64,000 nt of DNA from Streptomyces cylindrosporus (GTDB lineage: Bacteria; Actinomycetota; Actinomycetes; Streptomycetales; Streptomycetaceae). A program made the position numbers and the translations under genes. The notes under the pieces were generated by a model. The model made no database searches. It saw only the letters and a list, made by a program, of their open reading frames with translations, and had not been told where the DNA came from. This document shows positions 17,567 through 27,585 of the stretch, piece by piece. The stretch covers positions 62,001-126,000 of the forward strand of contig NZ_JALDAY010000008.1 of assembly GCF_022698165.1 (NCBI RefSeq), read 5' to 3'. Position 1 is the stretch's first letter. Each line of letters starts with the position of its first letter.

Positions 17567-19720
17567 TCAGACGAGGCGGACCGGCTTCTCCGGGCGTATG
17601 CCGGTGTCGACGAGCCAGGCTCGGAGGGGGGCGGGGTCGCCGTCCTCGACGAGGCTGAGGACTCGGGGGGTGAGGTCGGCGGCTCGTTCGCCGTTGATGA
17701 GGAGGGAGGGGCCGTCGAGCCAGTCCAGGCCGGGGGTGGCGCCTGCGGTGTCCATGGCGGCGCAGCAGACCATCGCGGTGACGTGGTCGGTGAGCAACTC
17801 GCGGGCTGTGCGTGGGGGTTGGAGCGGGAAGAGGGGGAGGGGGGTGTCGTCCCAGAGGGCGGGGTCGGGGGCGGGGGGTGGAGTGCGGGGGGTGGCTTCC
17901 TCGCGGGCGAGCTCTGTGGTGAGGGCTGCGGCGAGGGTGGTGGCGCGTTCGTTCTCGGCTTCGCCTTCGAACGATTCGTTCCCACCCGCACCACCCGTGA
18001 CAGTTTCGTCGTCGAGTGCGGGTGGCCCCTGTGGGGCGGATTCGCCGTCGGCGACTGCGGGCTCGGTCGACCGCGTCGCTCCGGGCTCGGTCGAGTGCGT
18101 CGCTCCGGGCTCATTCGCGTGCGTCGCTCGCGGCTCGTTCGAGTGCGTCGCTCGTGGCTCGTCCGCCGATTCGCCTGAGAGCTCCTGCGCCGACGCGGTT
18201 GCGGGCTGATTCGCCGACTCGGCTGAGAGCCCGTCCGCCGGCGCGGCTGTGGGCCGGTTCGCCGGCGCGGTTGCGGGCCGGTTCGCCGATTCGGCTGTGC
18301 GCTCGGCTGCCGGCTCAGCTGGGTGTTCCGCCGTCGGCTCAGCTGAGAGCTTCTCCGTCGGCGCGGCTGTAAGCCCCTTCGCCGGCGTGGCTGGGACCTG
18401 CTCCGTCGGCGCGGCTGTGCGTTCTTCCTGGGGTGTCGTCAAGTGGTCCAGGATTCGGGACAGGGTGGGGGCGTCGGCGTCTGGGGTTGTGGGGGTTGGC
18501 TTGCGGGCTGTGGACAGGGTGTTGAGGACCTTGTGGAGGCGGGCCGCGTCCGTGCGCCATTTGCGGTCCACCACTTCTTCCGGATACTCCTGCCAGTCCA
18601 CCGGGGCCCAGTCCGGGCCCGGTTCCGCGGGGCCGCCGTGGAAGAGGCGGGCGGCCAGCAGGGACGCTGCCTCGTCGATCGCGCCGGGTTCCTCCAAGAG
18701 GTCGCAGGCCGGGCGTTCGCCGAGGCGGGACGCGAAGCCCTCGGCCAGGCGGTCGCGGCGGGAGAGCTCGGTGAGGGCCGCCACCACACCCGCGTCCAGA
18801 CGGGAGGGCCAGCGGCCCATTCGCCACGCGGGGAGTGCCACTCGGGTCAGGAGCCGGTCCCAGCCGGCGTAGGCCAGACCCACCTGTTCCTGAGCGACGA
18901 TGCGCAGGCCGTAGTCCACAGCCTGTGCACGCTCCGCCGCCGCTGCCGCGACCCCGCGCTCCATCAGCGCCGCGTGCTCCCGGCAGCCGCGCAGGAGCAG
19001 CCGGGCCACCGCGCCGATCCCCGCGCAGACCGCACGGGTCAGCGGGCAGCGGCCCGGCGTCGAGGCGACGGCCACCGCGGCGTCCAGGCCCCGTACGAAA
19101 CGACGGGCCGCGGCTATGTCCGGGTGCGCCGAAGGTCCCGTACCGGCGACGACCGGGGCGAGGACCGCGCGCAGCTCGCCGACGCGCATCCACCACAGGA
19201 ACGGGGAGCCGATGACGAGCACCGGGGCGGCGGGGCCGCGGCGGTGCGGGGCGTGGGCGCCCGCTATCTCGTCGTGGCGGTCCTCCGCCGGGGGCGGACC
19301 GTGCGCCGGGTGGGTGCGGTCCTCCAGCCAGCTGTCGCAGTCGGGGGTCAGGGCTATCGCGGAGGGCGCGGGGACGTCCAGGCGGTCCGCGAGGTCACGC
19401 ACCATGCGGTACAGGTCCGGGGCGGACTCCTCCGCGATCGGGACCGTCGGGCTCACGGCCGGGCGGGCCCGCGCGACGACCAGGGCGATGGCACCGGCGG
19501 CGAGCAGCACGAGTGCGGCGACGGGGGTCATGACCCACCGGGCGGCATGCCAGAACGGGCCCACCAGATGTCCGGTGGAACCGCCCGCCAGCAAGATCAC
19601 GGCGGCCGCCGCGGGCAGCAGCGCCACGGCCAGCGCGCGGCTGCGGATGCGCAGCACGGCGAGGGCCCTGGAGCGCGCGGCCTGCGCGCCCGCCTCCACT
19701 CCCATACCGGTACCGGTCAC
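17567..19720 (-). CDS. M48-like membrane protein without a zinc site
   Basis: The 717-residue protein has two N-terminal membrane helices (about residues 35-95). A central region is laid out like M48/HtpX peptidases: VLVIGSPFLWWMRVGELRAVLAPVVAGTG occurs where those have a HExxH helix, and a REQ-ADR-like segment follows. The HExxH His and Glu are absent, so it should not be a metalloprotease. Residues about 430-560 are a low-complexity Ala-Pro-Thr-Glu linker with short repeats (EPRATHSN, EPGATHST). The last 100 residues form a separate domain. Function unknown; a scaffold or pseudo-enzyme role is inference. Confidence 0.6.
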   Translation of the reverse strand: MTGTGMGVEAGAQAARSRALAVLRIRSRALAVALLPAAAAVILLAGGSTGHLVGPFWHAARWVMTPVAALVLLAAGAIALVVARARPAVSPTVPIAEESAPDLYRMVRDLADRLDVPAPSAIALTPDCDSWLEDRTHPAHGPPPAEDRHDEIAGAHAPHRRGPAAPVLVIGSPFLWWMRVGELRAVLAPVVAGTGPSAHPDIAAARRFVRGLDAAVAVASTPGRCPLTRAVCAGIGAVARLLLRGCREHAALMERGVAAAAAERAQAVDYGLRIVAQEQVGLAYAGWDRLLTRVALPAWRMGRWPSRLDAGVVAALTELSRRDRLAEGFASRLGERPACDLLEEPGAIDEAASLLAARLFHGGPAEPGPDWAPVDWQEYPEEVVDRKWRTDAARLHKVLNTLSTARKPTPTTPDADAPTLSRILDHLTTPQEERTAAPTEQVPATPAKGLTAAPTEKLSAEPTAEHPAEPAAERTAESANRPATAPANRPTAAPADGLSAESANQPATASAQELSGESADEPRATHSNEPRATHANEPGATHSTEPGATRSTEPAVADGESAPQGPPALDDETVTGGAGGNESFEGEAENERATTLAAALTTELAREEATPRTPPPAPDPALWDDTPLPLFPLQPPRTARELLTDHVTAMVCCAAMDTAGATPGLDWLDGPSLLINGERAADLTPRVLSLVEDGDPAPLRAWLVDTGIRPEKPVRLV

Positions 19721-20128
19721 GACCGGTCCTCACCCCCTCCCCAGCTGTGCCGACTGCCTGGCTGTCCTGGCGTTGCTCACTCCCCCACTGTGGCACCCGC
19801 CACTGACATCGCAATGCCGGTGGGCCAAGTGCCGGAACGCTTGCGCCGCACCCTAGTTGGGGTCCGGGGCCTCGTCAGCCGGATGGGGGAGCGCTCACTC
19901 GATGGAATGGCTTTGGTCAGAGGTGGATGACGGACTGCGATGATCAGGCCTCTGTTTTTGACTCCGGTTATAAGAGGTCGGCACGGCATTCGGTACGACA
20001 CTCGGTGGGGCACTCGGTGGGCATTCAGCCCAGCGATCGGCACGGCAACGGGCCCCGCATCCGAAGACGGCTGCGGGACCCGTGCGGTTCATTCGTGCGG
20101 GTATACGCCGCGATGGGCTTGCGCCAGG
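19721..20128. other. Gene-free stretch between M48-like gene and purD
   Basis: No convincing gene is seen. The left part should hold the promoter of the M48-like gene on the minus strand. Around 19975-20030 a short motif close to CACTCGGTGGG is repeated. The right part holds the purD terminator candidate. Confidence 0.6.
20049..20082 (-). terminator. Candidate purD terminator
   Basis: On the minus strand gggtcccgca and tgcggggccc can pair (one G-T pair) around a 12-base loop. No T run follows, as is common in Streptomyces. Confidence 0.5.
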
Positions 20129-21388
<1,260 letters not shown>

Positions 21389-21462
21389 GGGGTCAGCGTA
21401 GCCGGGTGGCTGTCCTGGAGGTTCCTCCAAGGGGTGCTCCGCCCGGCATTGCCCTGCGTTGC

Positions 21463-23862
21463 CTACTCGTTCGTGAACTCCTCCATCACCGTCGCCCCGA
21501 GCTCCCGCACGATCAACTCGTGGCCGGAGAGGGCCGATTCGTTGAGGTCGGGGTCGTCGTCCTCCGGGATGTCGTCCTCGATGGAGACAGGGGGCGTGGG
21601 GTCGGGGGCGGCGGGCTGGGGCGCGGGCGTGGGAGTCGGCGCCGGGGTGGTGGGGGGCGTCGGGGTCGACGGGGTCGGCTGCGGGGGCGCCGGACGCTGT
21701 GGGGCGGCCGTACCACCGGCGCCGTAGCCGCCCGCGTTGCCGCCTCCGCCGTAACCACCGGCACTGCCCGCGCCGCCGTAGCCGCCGGGGGCTGCGCCGC
21801 CTCCGCCGTTGAAGCCGGGCGTGCCGCCGGTCGGGGCCGGGGCCGAGCCGCCCGACGGGTCGACGATCGCCTCGATCTTCCACTGGACGTTGAACTGCTC
21901 GGCCAGCGCCTGTCGCAGGACGTCCTCGCTGCCGCTGCTCGCGAAGTTGTCCCGGGCGCCCGCGTTCACGAAGCCCAGCTGGAGGGTGGTGCCGTCGAAG
22001 CCGGCCACCTGGGCGTTCTGGCTGAGCAGGATCCAGGTGAAGCGGCGGCGGTTCTTGACCGCTTCCAGGATGTTCGGCCACAGCATGCGGGGGTCGAGGC
22101 CGCCGCTCGGGGGAGCGTAGGGCGCCGGGGTCGAGGCGGGGGGTGGGGGTGCGGCGGCCGGGGGGGAAGCCGGTGCCGGAGTCGAGGGAGTGGTGGGGGT
22201 GGTGGGGGTGGGGGCCGATGAGGGCTGTCCGCCGCCCGCCGGGGCAGCCGTCGGCCAGCCGCCCGGGCGTCGGCCGCTGCCTGCGGTGGCGGCGGTGGGC
22301 CAGGCGCCGGGGGCGGAGGCCGGGGGCGCTGCGGCCGGGGGGGCGGACGGAGGTGGGGGAGGCGACTGGGGCTGCTGGGGCGGTTGGGCGGCGGGGGCAG
22401 CAGGGGGCATGGAGGGAGCGGCAGCCGCGGCAGCGGGGTCTGCTGCGGGCGGTGAGTGAGGCGCGGGCGGCGCTGGTGTCGGTCCGCCCGGCGCGCTCGG
22501 CGAGCCCGAAGCCCGTACCGCCGCTCGTGCCGCGGCCGGACCGCCGCCGGGCGGAACCGGCGCTCCACCGAACTCACCACCAGCAGCGGGCCCACCACCG
22601 ACAGGACCACCGCTGGACGCACCCGGCACCGCTCCCCCACCCGCATGCGCCTCGGGTCCCGGCACATACCCCATCGCGGGCATGCCGCCGCCCGCGGAGA
22701 AGTTCACGCCCCGTTCGAGGCGGTCCAGGCGGGCCATCACGGATCGCTCGTCGCCGTATGCGGCCGGGAGCATCACGCGGGCGCAGATCAGTTCCAGCTG
22801 GAGGCGGGGTGAGTTGGCGCCGCGCATCTCGGTCAGGCCCTCGTTGACCAGGTCGGCGGCGCGGCTGAGCTCGGCGGCGCCGAAGATGCCGGCCTGGGCC
22901 TGCATCCGCTCGATGACGTCGGCGGGGGCGTCGATGAGCCCCTTCTCGGCGGCGTCGGGAACGGCGGCGAGGATGACCAGATCCCGCAACCGCTCCAGCA
23001 GGTCGGCGACGAAGCGGCGCGGGTCGTTGCCGCCCTCGATGACGCGGTCGACGACCTCGAAGGCGGCGGCGCCGTCGCCGGTGGCGAAGGCCTCGACGAC
23101 GGAGTCGAGGAGCGAGCCGTCGGTGTAGCCGAGGAGGGAGGTGGCCATGGCATACGTCACACCCTCCTCGCGCGCACCGGCGAGGAGCTGGTCCATGACG
23201 GACATGGAGTCACGCACGGAGCCCTGCCCGGCCCGGACGACGAGCGGCAGCACGCCGTCCTCGACGGGGATGTTCTCCTTGCCGCAGACCTCTCCGAGGT
23301 AGTCGCGCAGGGTGCCGGGCGGAACGAGCCGGAAGGGGTAGTGATGGGTCCGCGAGCGGATGGTCCCGATGACCTTCTCGGGCTCGGTCGTGGCGAAGAT
23401 GAACTTGAGGTGCTCCGGAGGCTCCTCGACGACCTTCAGCAGCGCGTTGAAACCGGCCGACGTGACCATGTGGGCCTCGTCGATGATGTAGATCTTGTAG
23501 CGGCTGGCGGCGGGTCCGAAGAAGGCCTTCTCGCGCAGCTCACGGGCGTCGTCGACACCACCGTGCGAAGCGGCGTCGATCTCGATGACGTCGATGGAAC
23601 CCGGGCCGTTCCTGGCGAGGTCCTGGCAGGACTGGCACTCCCCGCACGGGGTCGGCGTCGGCCCCTGCTCGCAGTTCAGACACCGGGCAAGGATCCGCGC
23701 GCTGGTGGTCTTCCCGCACCCACGCGGACCGCTGAACAGGTACGCGTGATTGACCCGGTTGTTCCGCAGCGCCTGCTGCAGCGGGTCGGTGACATGCTCC
23801 TGCCCGATGACCTCGGCGAACGACTCCGGGCGATAGCGGCGGTACAGCGCGAGAGACGACAC
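21463..23862 (-). CDS. dnaX: DNA polymerase III subunit gamma/tau
   Basis: The clamp-loader motor subunit. The AAA+ module starts SSLALYRRYRPESFAEVIGQEHV, with Walker A GPRGCGKTT, the four-Cys zinc site CLNCEQGPTPTPCGECQSC, Walker B IIDEAHM and sensor segments. About residues 380-640 form a Pro-Ala-Gly linker, then a tau-like C-terminal domain ends EELGATVMEEFTNE-like. GTG 23862 is chosen because it gives the family N-terminus; the longer frame to 23967 would run into the SRP RNA gene. The 799 residues make it a long tau-type product. No A-rich slippery site for a gamma form is seen. Confidence 0.95.
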   Translation of the reverse strand: MSSLALYRRYRPESFAEVIGQEHVTDPLQQALRNNRVNHAYLFSGPRGCGKTTSARILARCLNCEQGPTPTPCGECQSCQDLARNGPGSIDVIEIDAASHGGVDDARELREKAFFGPAASRYKIYIIDEAHMVTSAGFNALLKVVEEPPEHLKFIFATTEPEKVIGTIRSRTHHYPFRLVPPGTLRDYLGEVCGKENIPVEDGVLPLVVRAGQGSVRDSMSVMDQLLAGAREEGVTYAMATSLLGYTDGSLLDSVVEAFATGDGAAAFEVVDRVIEGGNDPRRFVADLLERLRDLVILAAVPDAAEKGLIDAPADVIERMQAQAGIFGAAELSRAADLVNEGLTEMRGANSPRLQLELICARVMLPAAYGDERSVMARLDRLERGVNFSAGGGMPAMGYVPGPEAHAGGGAVPGASSGGPVGGGPAAGGEFGGAPVPPGGGPAAARAAVRASGSPSAPGGPTPAPPAPHSPPAADPAAAAAAPSMPPAAPAAQPPQQPQSPPPPPSAPPAAAPPASAPGAWPTAATAGSGRRPGGWPTAAPAGGGQPSSAPTPTTPTTPSTPAPASPPAAAPPPPASTPAPYAPPSGGLDPRMLWPNILEAVKNRRRFTWILLSQNAQVAGFDGTTLQLGFVNAGARDNFASSGSEDVLRQALAEQFNVQWKIEAIVDPSGGSAPAPTGGTPGFNGGGGAAPGGYGGAGSAGGYGGGGNAGGYGAGGTAAPQRPAPPQPTPSTPTPPTTPAPTPTPAPQPAAPDPTPPVSIEDDIPEDDDPDLNESALSGHELIVRELGATVMEEFTNE

Positions 23863-23941
23863 GCATACGAGGTTATAGGCGCCCACTGACAACGAGGTCC
23901 CGCGCACGGGCTCCACACCCACCCGCACCGCGAACACAAGC

Positions 23942-24027
23942 GCCCCCCACGCACCCGCCAGAGCCAACCTACCCTTGCTGCCTTCCGGCCCTGGGGGAGT
24001 TCAGTCAGATAGCGCCGCGTGAGGGGC
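23942..24027 (-). ncRNA. ffs: Signal recognition particle RNA (4.5S type)
   Basis: The minus strand holds the invariant SRP core gggccggaaggcagcaaggg, the Ffh-binding domain. The ends GCCCCTCACGC and GCGTGGGGGGC pair over 11 positions, which sets a short bacterial SRP RNA of about 86 bases. It lies just upstream of dnaX, the usual place in Streptomyces. The mature ends may differ by a few bases. Confidence 0.93.
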
Positions 24028-24103
24028 TCCGCAAAGAGTACCCGACGTCAGCGGGTGGGAACGAGTTCGCGAGCACTCCTCTCGGTCATGTAATGTTTCC
24101 GGC

Positions 24104-24188
24104 GGAGGATTCGCCTAGAGGCCTAGGGCGCACGCTTGGAAAGCGTGTTGGGGGCAACCCCTCACGAGTTCGAATCTCGTATCCTCCG
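24104..24188 (+). tRNA. tRNA-Ser (anticodon GGA)
   Basis: Acceptor GGAGGAT/ATCCTCC, anticodon stem CACGC/GCGTG with loop TTGGAAA, and a long variable arm gttgggggcaacccct. It is complete at 85 bases. Its 3' part from 24136 is repeated at 39352-39405, marking it as the integration site of the element to the right. The 3' half now in place may come from the element, but the tRNA sequence is restored. Confidence 0.97.
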
Positions 24189-24189
24189 C
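24136..24189 (+). repeat. attL: 54-bp direct repeat in tRNA-Ser
   Basis: Identical over 54 bases to 39352-39405, from the anticodon loop (TTGGAAAGC) to one base past the tRNA. The flanks differ at both ends, so these are the limits of identity. The crossover point inside the repeat cannot be placed. Confidence 0.93.
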
Positions 24190-24194
24190 CAGCT

Positions 24195-24230
24195 CAGAGG
24201 CTCGGACCATGATCATGGTCCGAGCCTCTG
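24195..24230. terminator. 36-bp perfect palindrome after tRNA-Ser
   Basis: Eighteen bases starting CAGAGGCTCGG are followed directly by their exact complement ending CCGAGCCTCTG, then gcgttt. It lies just inside the element, where it can replace the chromosomal tRNA terminator displaced to 39428. It might also act in excision. Confidence 0.6.
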
Positions 24231-24242
24231 GCGTTTGTCCGT

Positions 24243-24262
24243 CTCAGTTTCCGTCTCAGTCA
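24243..24262 (+). repeat. Integrase arm-like repeat, copy 1
   Basis: CTCAGTTTCCGTCTCAGTCA, 54 bp inside attL. It fits the consensus CTCAGTTnnnRTCTCRKTCA shared by four sites in the window. Confidence 0.55.
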
Positions 24263-24606
24263 GCCTCTGCGGAGTACCAACCGGGGGCGCTCTCCTTTGT
24301 GACGACCGGTTCCGCCCAGGCCGCGACCGCGAGGACGTCCCGCTTCACCATGTGCCCATCGACAACCTCGTAAAGCAGCCGCCGCACTCTCGGCCCGAGC
24401 CGGATCACGTACCGAACACCCTCGACGTCCACCGCGCCGATTTCACCCCGGTCGCTGTCGGCGGCGAACCCTTCAGCTTCGACCACCTGCCAGCCAGCCT
24501 TCGAGGCGAGATACACCCAGGTACCGAACGCACGTTCGTGATCCGAGTAGGGCGTCACGCCACCCACGCGCGCGATGATCTCGACAGGGTCCATCCGCTT
24601 GTCCAT
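24256..24606 (-). CDS. Hypothetical protein between int and attL
   Basis: A 116-residue protein of unknown function, starting MDKRMDPVEIIARVGG at an ATG with GGGAGG before it. It appears a soluble alpha-beta protein without membrane segments or known motifs. It is read in the same direction as int, about 50 bp downstream, so it is probably the last gene of the rep-xis-int unit. Its 3' end overlaps the arm-like repeat. It may be an accessory to recombination, but only the position suggests this. Confidence 0.6.
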   Translation of the reverse strand: MDKRMDPVEIIARVGGVTPYSDHERAFGTWVYLASKAGWQVVEAEGFAADSDRGEIGAVDVEGVRYVIRLGPRVRRLLYEVVDGHMVKRDVLAVAAWAEPVVTKESAPGWYSAEAD

Positions 24607-24656
24607 GGTTCCTCCCCCGGCTGTCCCCTTCCGAACGGGAGACAGGCGATCCCGGA

Positions 24657-25901
24657 TCATGGCAGATGCCGTCCATCGGCACCCCAAAGGGCCTCTCCGA
24701 CCTGCTGAGCGGTCCTTTTCAACACTGTCCCGGTGACATGCATGTACCGGGCCCGCATACGGGCCGCTCCCCCAGGCTCCCACCCCATGATCGCGTCGAC
24801 CACGACGTCCGGGACGCCGAGAATCAGAAGCACGGTCGCGGCGGTGTGGCGAGCGTCATGGAGACGGCCGTCTCGTACGCCCGCGTTTTTGAGGAGCTTC
24901 TTCCAGATGTGGAAGTCAGTGTTGGGGCTGAGCGGGCCGCCGGTCGGGGAGGCGAAGACGTATCCCTTGGTCTCCCAGTCGGTACCGGCCTCGATCCGTT
25001 CCTTCTCCTGTATCTCCTGGTGCTGACGGAGGAGCTTGATCAGCGGGTCGGGGAGGCCGATCGTGCGACGCCCGGCGCGGGACTTGGTGGACTTGTGCTC
25101 TCGGCGGGTCTGTTGCTTCTGAGGGCAGTAGCCGGCCTTCCGGCCGCACGGGTTGTCTCCGCAGCCGTGGGCGTACTTGGGGCGGAGACGGTTTTTCCGG
25201 ATGCGGACGTATCCCGCGTCCAGGTCGACGTCTTCCCAGTGGAGTCCGAGCGCCTCCCCTTGGCGGAGGCCGAGCGCCAGGGCAACGACCCATCGCGCAC
25301 TGTTGCGGAGCTTGGCGGCCTCGACGAGGAGGCTCTGTACCTCCTCGATCGTGAACGGCTCGATGTCCTCTTCTTCGAGACGCGGAGCCTTGGCGATCTC
25401 GGCCACGTTCGTGGCGACGTGTCCACGCCGCATGGCCTCACCGAGGGCGACTCGGATCGTCCGGTGAGCGTGGTGAGCGGTGCCGGCGGCGCTCCCCGAT
25501 TCCTGCATCTTCCGGTAGAAGCGCTCCAGGTGTTCGGGCTCCAGCTTGTCGAGCTTGTGAGCGGCCAGGCCGGGCACGAGATGAACGCGCACGTCGACTT
25601 CGTACCCGTCATACGTGTTCTCCGAGACGTACGGCTTGGCGATGTTCTCGACCCAGTGCTCAAGCCAGGCTTTGACCGTCCAGCTCTGCCCCGGCTTCCT
25701 GAGCTTCTTCTCATCCCGCGCCCGCTCCATCGCGCGGACAGCCTTGGTCACCTCCGTCTTTGTCTTGCGCTCGATGTGGCGGCGGTCAGGTGTGCCGTCG
25801 TCTTTGACGCCGACCGTCACGCGTCCGTGCCATTTGCCGTCCTTGCCGAGGTAGATGGAGGACGCTCCGTTGGGCTGGCGACTGCGCTTCTTCTCTGCCA
25901 T
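24657..25901 (-). CDS. int: Tyrosine-type site-specific integrase
   Basis: The 414-residue recombinase inserts the element into tRNA-Ser. The N-terminal arm-binding and SAM-like core-binding parts are followed by the catalytic domain, with Arg213 in GLRQGEALGLHWEDVDL, His348/Arg351 in LHDARHTAAT and Tyr386 in RARYMHV. An insertion at about 245-270 has three Cys (247, 252, 259) and His residues and may bind zinc. ATG 25901 gives MAEKKRSRQPN. The open frame beyond it is the xis shadow. It is 11 bp from xis, and attL lies close to its stop, as in pSAM2. Confidence 0.95.
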   Translation of the reverse strand: MAEKKRSRQPNGASSIYLGKDGKWHGRVTVGVKDDGTPDRRHIERKTKTEVTKAVRAMERARDEKKLRKPGQSWTVKAWLEHWVENIAKPYVSENTYDGYEVDVRVHLVPGLAAHKLDKLEPEHLERFYRKMQESGSAAGTAHHAHRTIRVALGEAMRRGHVATNVAEIAKAPRLEEEDIEPFTIEEVQSLLVEAAKLRNSARWVVALALGLRQGEALGLHWEDVDLDAGYVRIRKNRLRPKYAHGCGDNPCGRKAGYCPQKQQTRREHKSTKSRAGRRTIGLPDPLIKLLRQHQEIQEKERIEAGTDWETKGYVFASPTGGPLSPNTDFHIWKKLLKNAGVRDGRLHDARHTAATVLLILGVPDVVVDAIMGWEPGGAARMRARYMHVTGTVLKRTAQQVGEALWGADGRHLP

Positions 25902-25912
25902 GCCGTCCTCCC

Positions 25913-26146
25913 TCAGGCCGCTTCGGCGGAGCGGTGACGGAGCTTGGATACGTAGGCGGGCACGGCGTCGGCGGGGACTCTGCGCAGTCGGCCGACCATG
26001 ACGGATTCGATCTCTCCTGCGCGTACGAGCCGGAAGCACGTCGTACGGCCGATGCGGAGCCGTCGTGCCGTCTCCTCCACGGTCAGGAGGACCAAGGAAG
26101 GGTCAGGGGTCTCCTGCACGCTCGACAGGGTTCGGGGCTCAGCCAT
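25913..26146 (-). CDS. xis: Excisionase, MerR-type HTH
   Basis: A 77-residue DNA-binding protein with a MerR-like HTH, LLTVEETARRLRIGRTTCFRLVRAGEIESVMVG. It is the directionality factor that turns Int from integration to excision. ATG 26146 has AGGAG nine bases upstream. The rep stop lies within its second and third codons (8-bp overlap), so rep and xis are translated together. Confidence 0.9.
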   Translation of the reverse strand: MAEPRTLSSVQETPDPSLVLLTVEETARRLRIGRTTCFRLVRAGEIESVMVGRLRRVPADAVPAYVSKLRHRSAEAA

Positions 26147-27485
26147 TTGTGGGTTCTCCTTCCGTTCCGGGGGCGGGTTCGAGGGACGCGGACAGCCAGG
26201 CTTCGGTAGGTGACAGGCCAGTTCCGGCGAAGACCCAGTGGGCGAGGACGTACGTCGTGTCGGTCGCACGGTCGTTCGCTGCGGTGGCTTGTGCTCGGCG
26301 CCATTCGGCGCGGGCGTCGCGGAGGGCTCCGAGGGTGGTGGAGTAGCGGCGGGACTTCGTGGAGAAGTGGCCGCGGAAGCCGAGCATGTGAGCCCAGGCG
26401 CGCAGGCGGAGGTGTTCGAGGTCCTTGCGGGCGCCGAGAGTCCAGGCGGTTCGGATCAGGCGACGGGCGTGGTCGCTGATGTCGAGCTGGGCGAGTTCGG
26501 CGGCGAACTTCAATGGGCGGTCGAGAGTTCCCGTCGCGGTCTCGGCGCCCTTGGTTGCGTACTTGGCGATGTACGCGGCGACGGCTCGCTCGGTGAGTTC
26601 CTGGCCGTCATTGAAGTCGGCGGAGCGGATGGTGCGGACGTCGAGCTGGCGGCCGAAGGTGAAGGTGTGGGCACGGCCGTCGAGGGTCGGACCCTCGACG
26701 CGGACTTTGCGCGCGGCGGCGCGGATGGCGTCGGTCAGCAGTTCGGCGGTGGCCCAGGGCGGGGGTGGGGTGTCTCCCCCTCCGGGGCCGTCGATGCGGA
26801 TCACGGCGTGGAAGTGAACGGCGCCGCGCTTCTGGTACTCGGCGACCTTGGCGAAGGACACGCGCGCGTGGTCGCGGAACCGGCGCTGTGACAGGCCTGC
26901 GCGCTTGGCGACCTCTCGGCGCAGGTAGACCGAGAAGCGCCGCCAGAGGGCGCCCGCATGGGCGTTCCAGAGCACGGCCGCTTCGTAGTCGTAGGTGTCC
27001 GGATCGAGCGGGGTGCCGAGGACGTCGTCCTCCTGGTCGTGCTGGACGCCGCAGCGGCAAGTACGGCCGGAGGAGGGGCGGTTGTGGACCGGGCCGAAGC
27101 TCGGGGCGGTGAAGGTGGCGAACACGCGAGGGTGAGTGGCGACGTGTTCCGGGGTGCCCTTGCCGCCGCGCAGCCCGGCAGTGATCAGGTGGAAGGTGTC
27201 GCGGCGGTAGACCTCCGCACAGGCCGGGCAGCGGGTGGTGCGGCGGTTGTTGCAGCGGACCAGGAGTTGGCCGGCCGGAAGGTCGGTCGAGTCAAGGTGG
27301 CGGAGTACGGCGCCGACCTCACCAGTCGTGGTGTCGACGTCGTACTCGGTGCGGTGGCCGTCGAGGCGGATCGGGTGCGTGCAGCCGCCAAGGGTGGAGA
27401 GCTGGCAGAGGATACCCGGGAGCGTGCCGTGTGCGGCCAGGTTCGCGACTTCCGGGAGTGGGGCCGGTGTGGTGCGGGTGAAGAT
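26139..27485 (-). CDS. Rolling-circle replication initiator (RepSA-like), probable ATC start
   Basis: The Rep nicks the origin of the excised circle and starts rolling-circle replication. Conserved parts are RCNNRRTTRCPACAEVYRRDTFHL (zinc-finger-like), HPRVFATFTAPSFGPVHNR, the HUH pair in AVHFHAVIR (His224/His226) and YIAKYATKGAE with a candidate nicking Tyr. The only GTG in frame, 27125, lies after the Cys motif. The conserved N-terminus continues to 27485, where ATC stands seven bases after AGAAGGAG. No ATG, GTG or TTG exists between 27485 and 27125. I take ATC 27485 as the start (448 residues, the usual RepSA size). Confidence 0.8.
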   Translation of the reverse strand: MFTRTTPAPLPEVANLAAHGTLPGILCQLSTLGGCTHPIRLDGHRTEYDVDTTTGEVGAVLRHLDSTDLPAGQLLVRCNNRRTTRCPACAEVYRRDTFHLITAGLRGGKGTPEHVATHPRVFATFTAPSFGPVHNRPSSGRTCRCGVQHDQEDDVLGTPLDPDTYDYEAAVLWNAHAGALWRRFSVYLRREVAKRAGLSQRRFRDHARVSFAKVAEYQKRGAVHFHAVIRIDGPGGGDTPPPPWATAELLTDAIRAAARKVRVEGPTLDGRAHTFTFGRQLDVRTIRSADFNDGQELTERAVAAYIAKYATKGAETATGTLDRPLKFAAELAQLDISDHARRLIRTAWTLGARKDLEHLRLRAWAHMLGFRGHFSTKSRRYSTTLGALRDARAEWRRAQATAANDRATDTTYVLAHWVFAGTGLSPTEAWLSASLEPAPGTEGEPTNG

Positions 27486-27585
27486 GGCGGTTCTCCTTCT
27501 GGCTTGCTCGGTCGGGAGGAACAGGCCCCGGGGCGGCGTAATGCTTGGTCGTGTGCCGCCGCCCCGGTGGCCGGAGGGAGCGGGT

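Noticed and set aside
21463..23862. Programmed frameshift producing a gamma form of DnaX
   Set aside because: No A-rich slippery heptamer or following hairpin is seen. One tau-like product is assumed.
23863..23967. N-terminal extension of dnaX to 23967
   Set aside because: It would overlap the SRP RNA, and GTG 23862 gives the family N-terminus.
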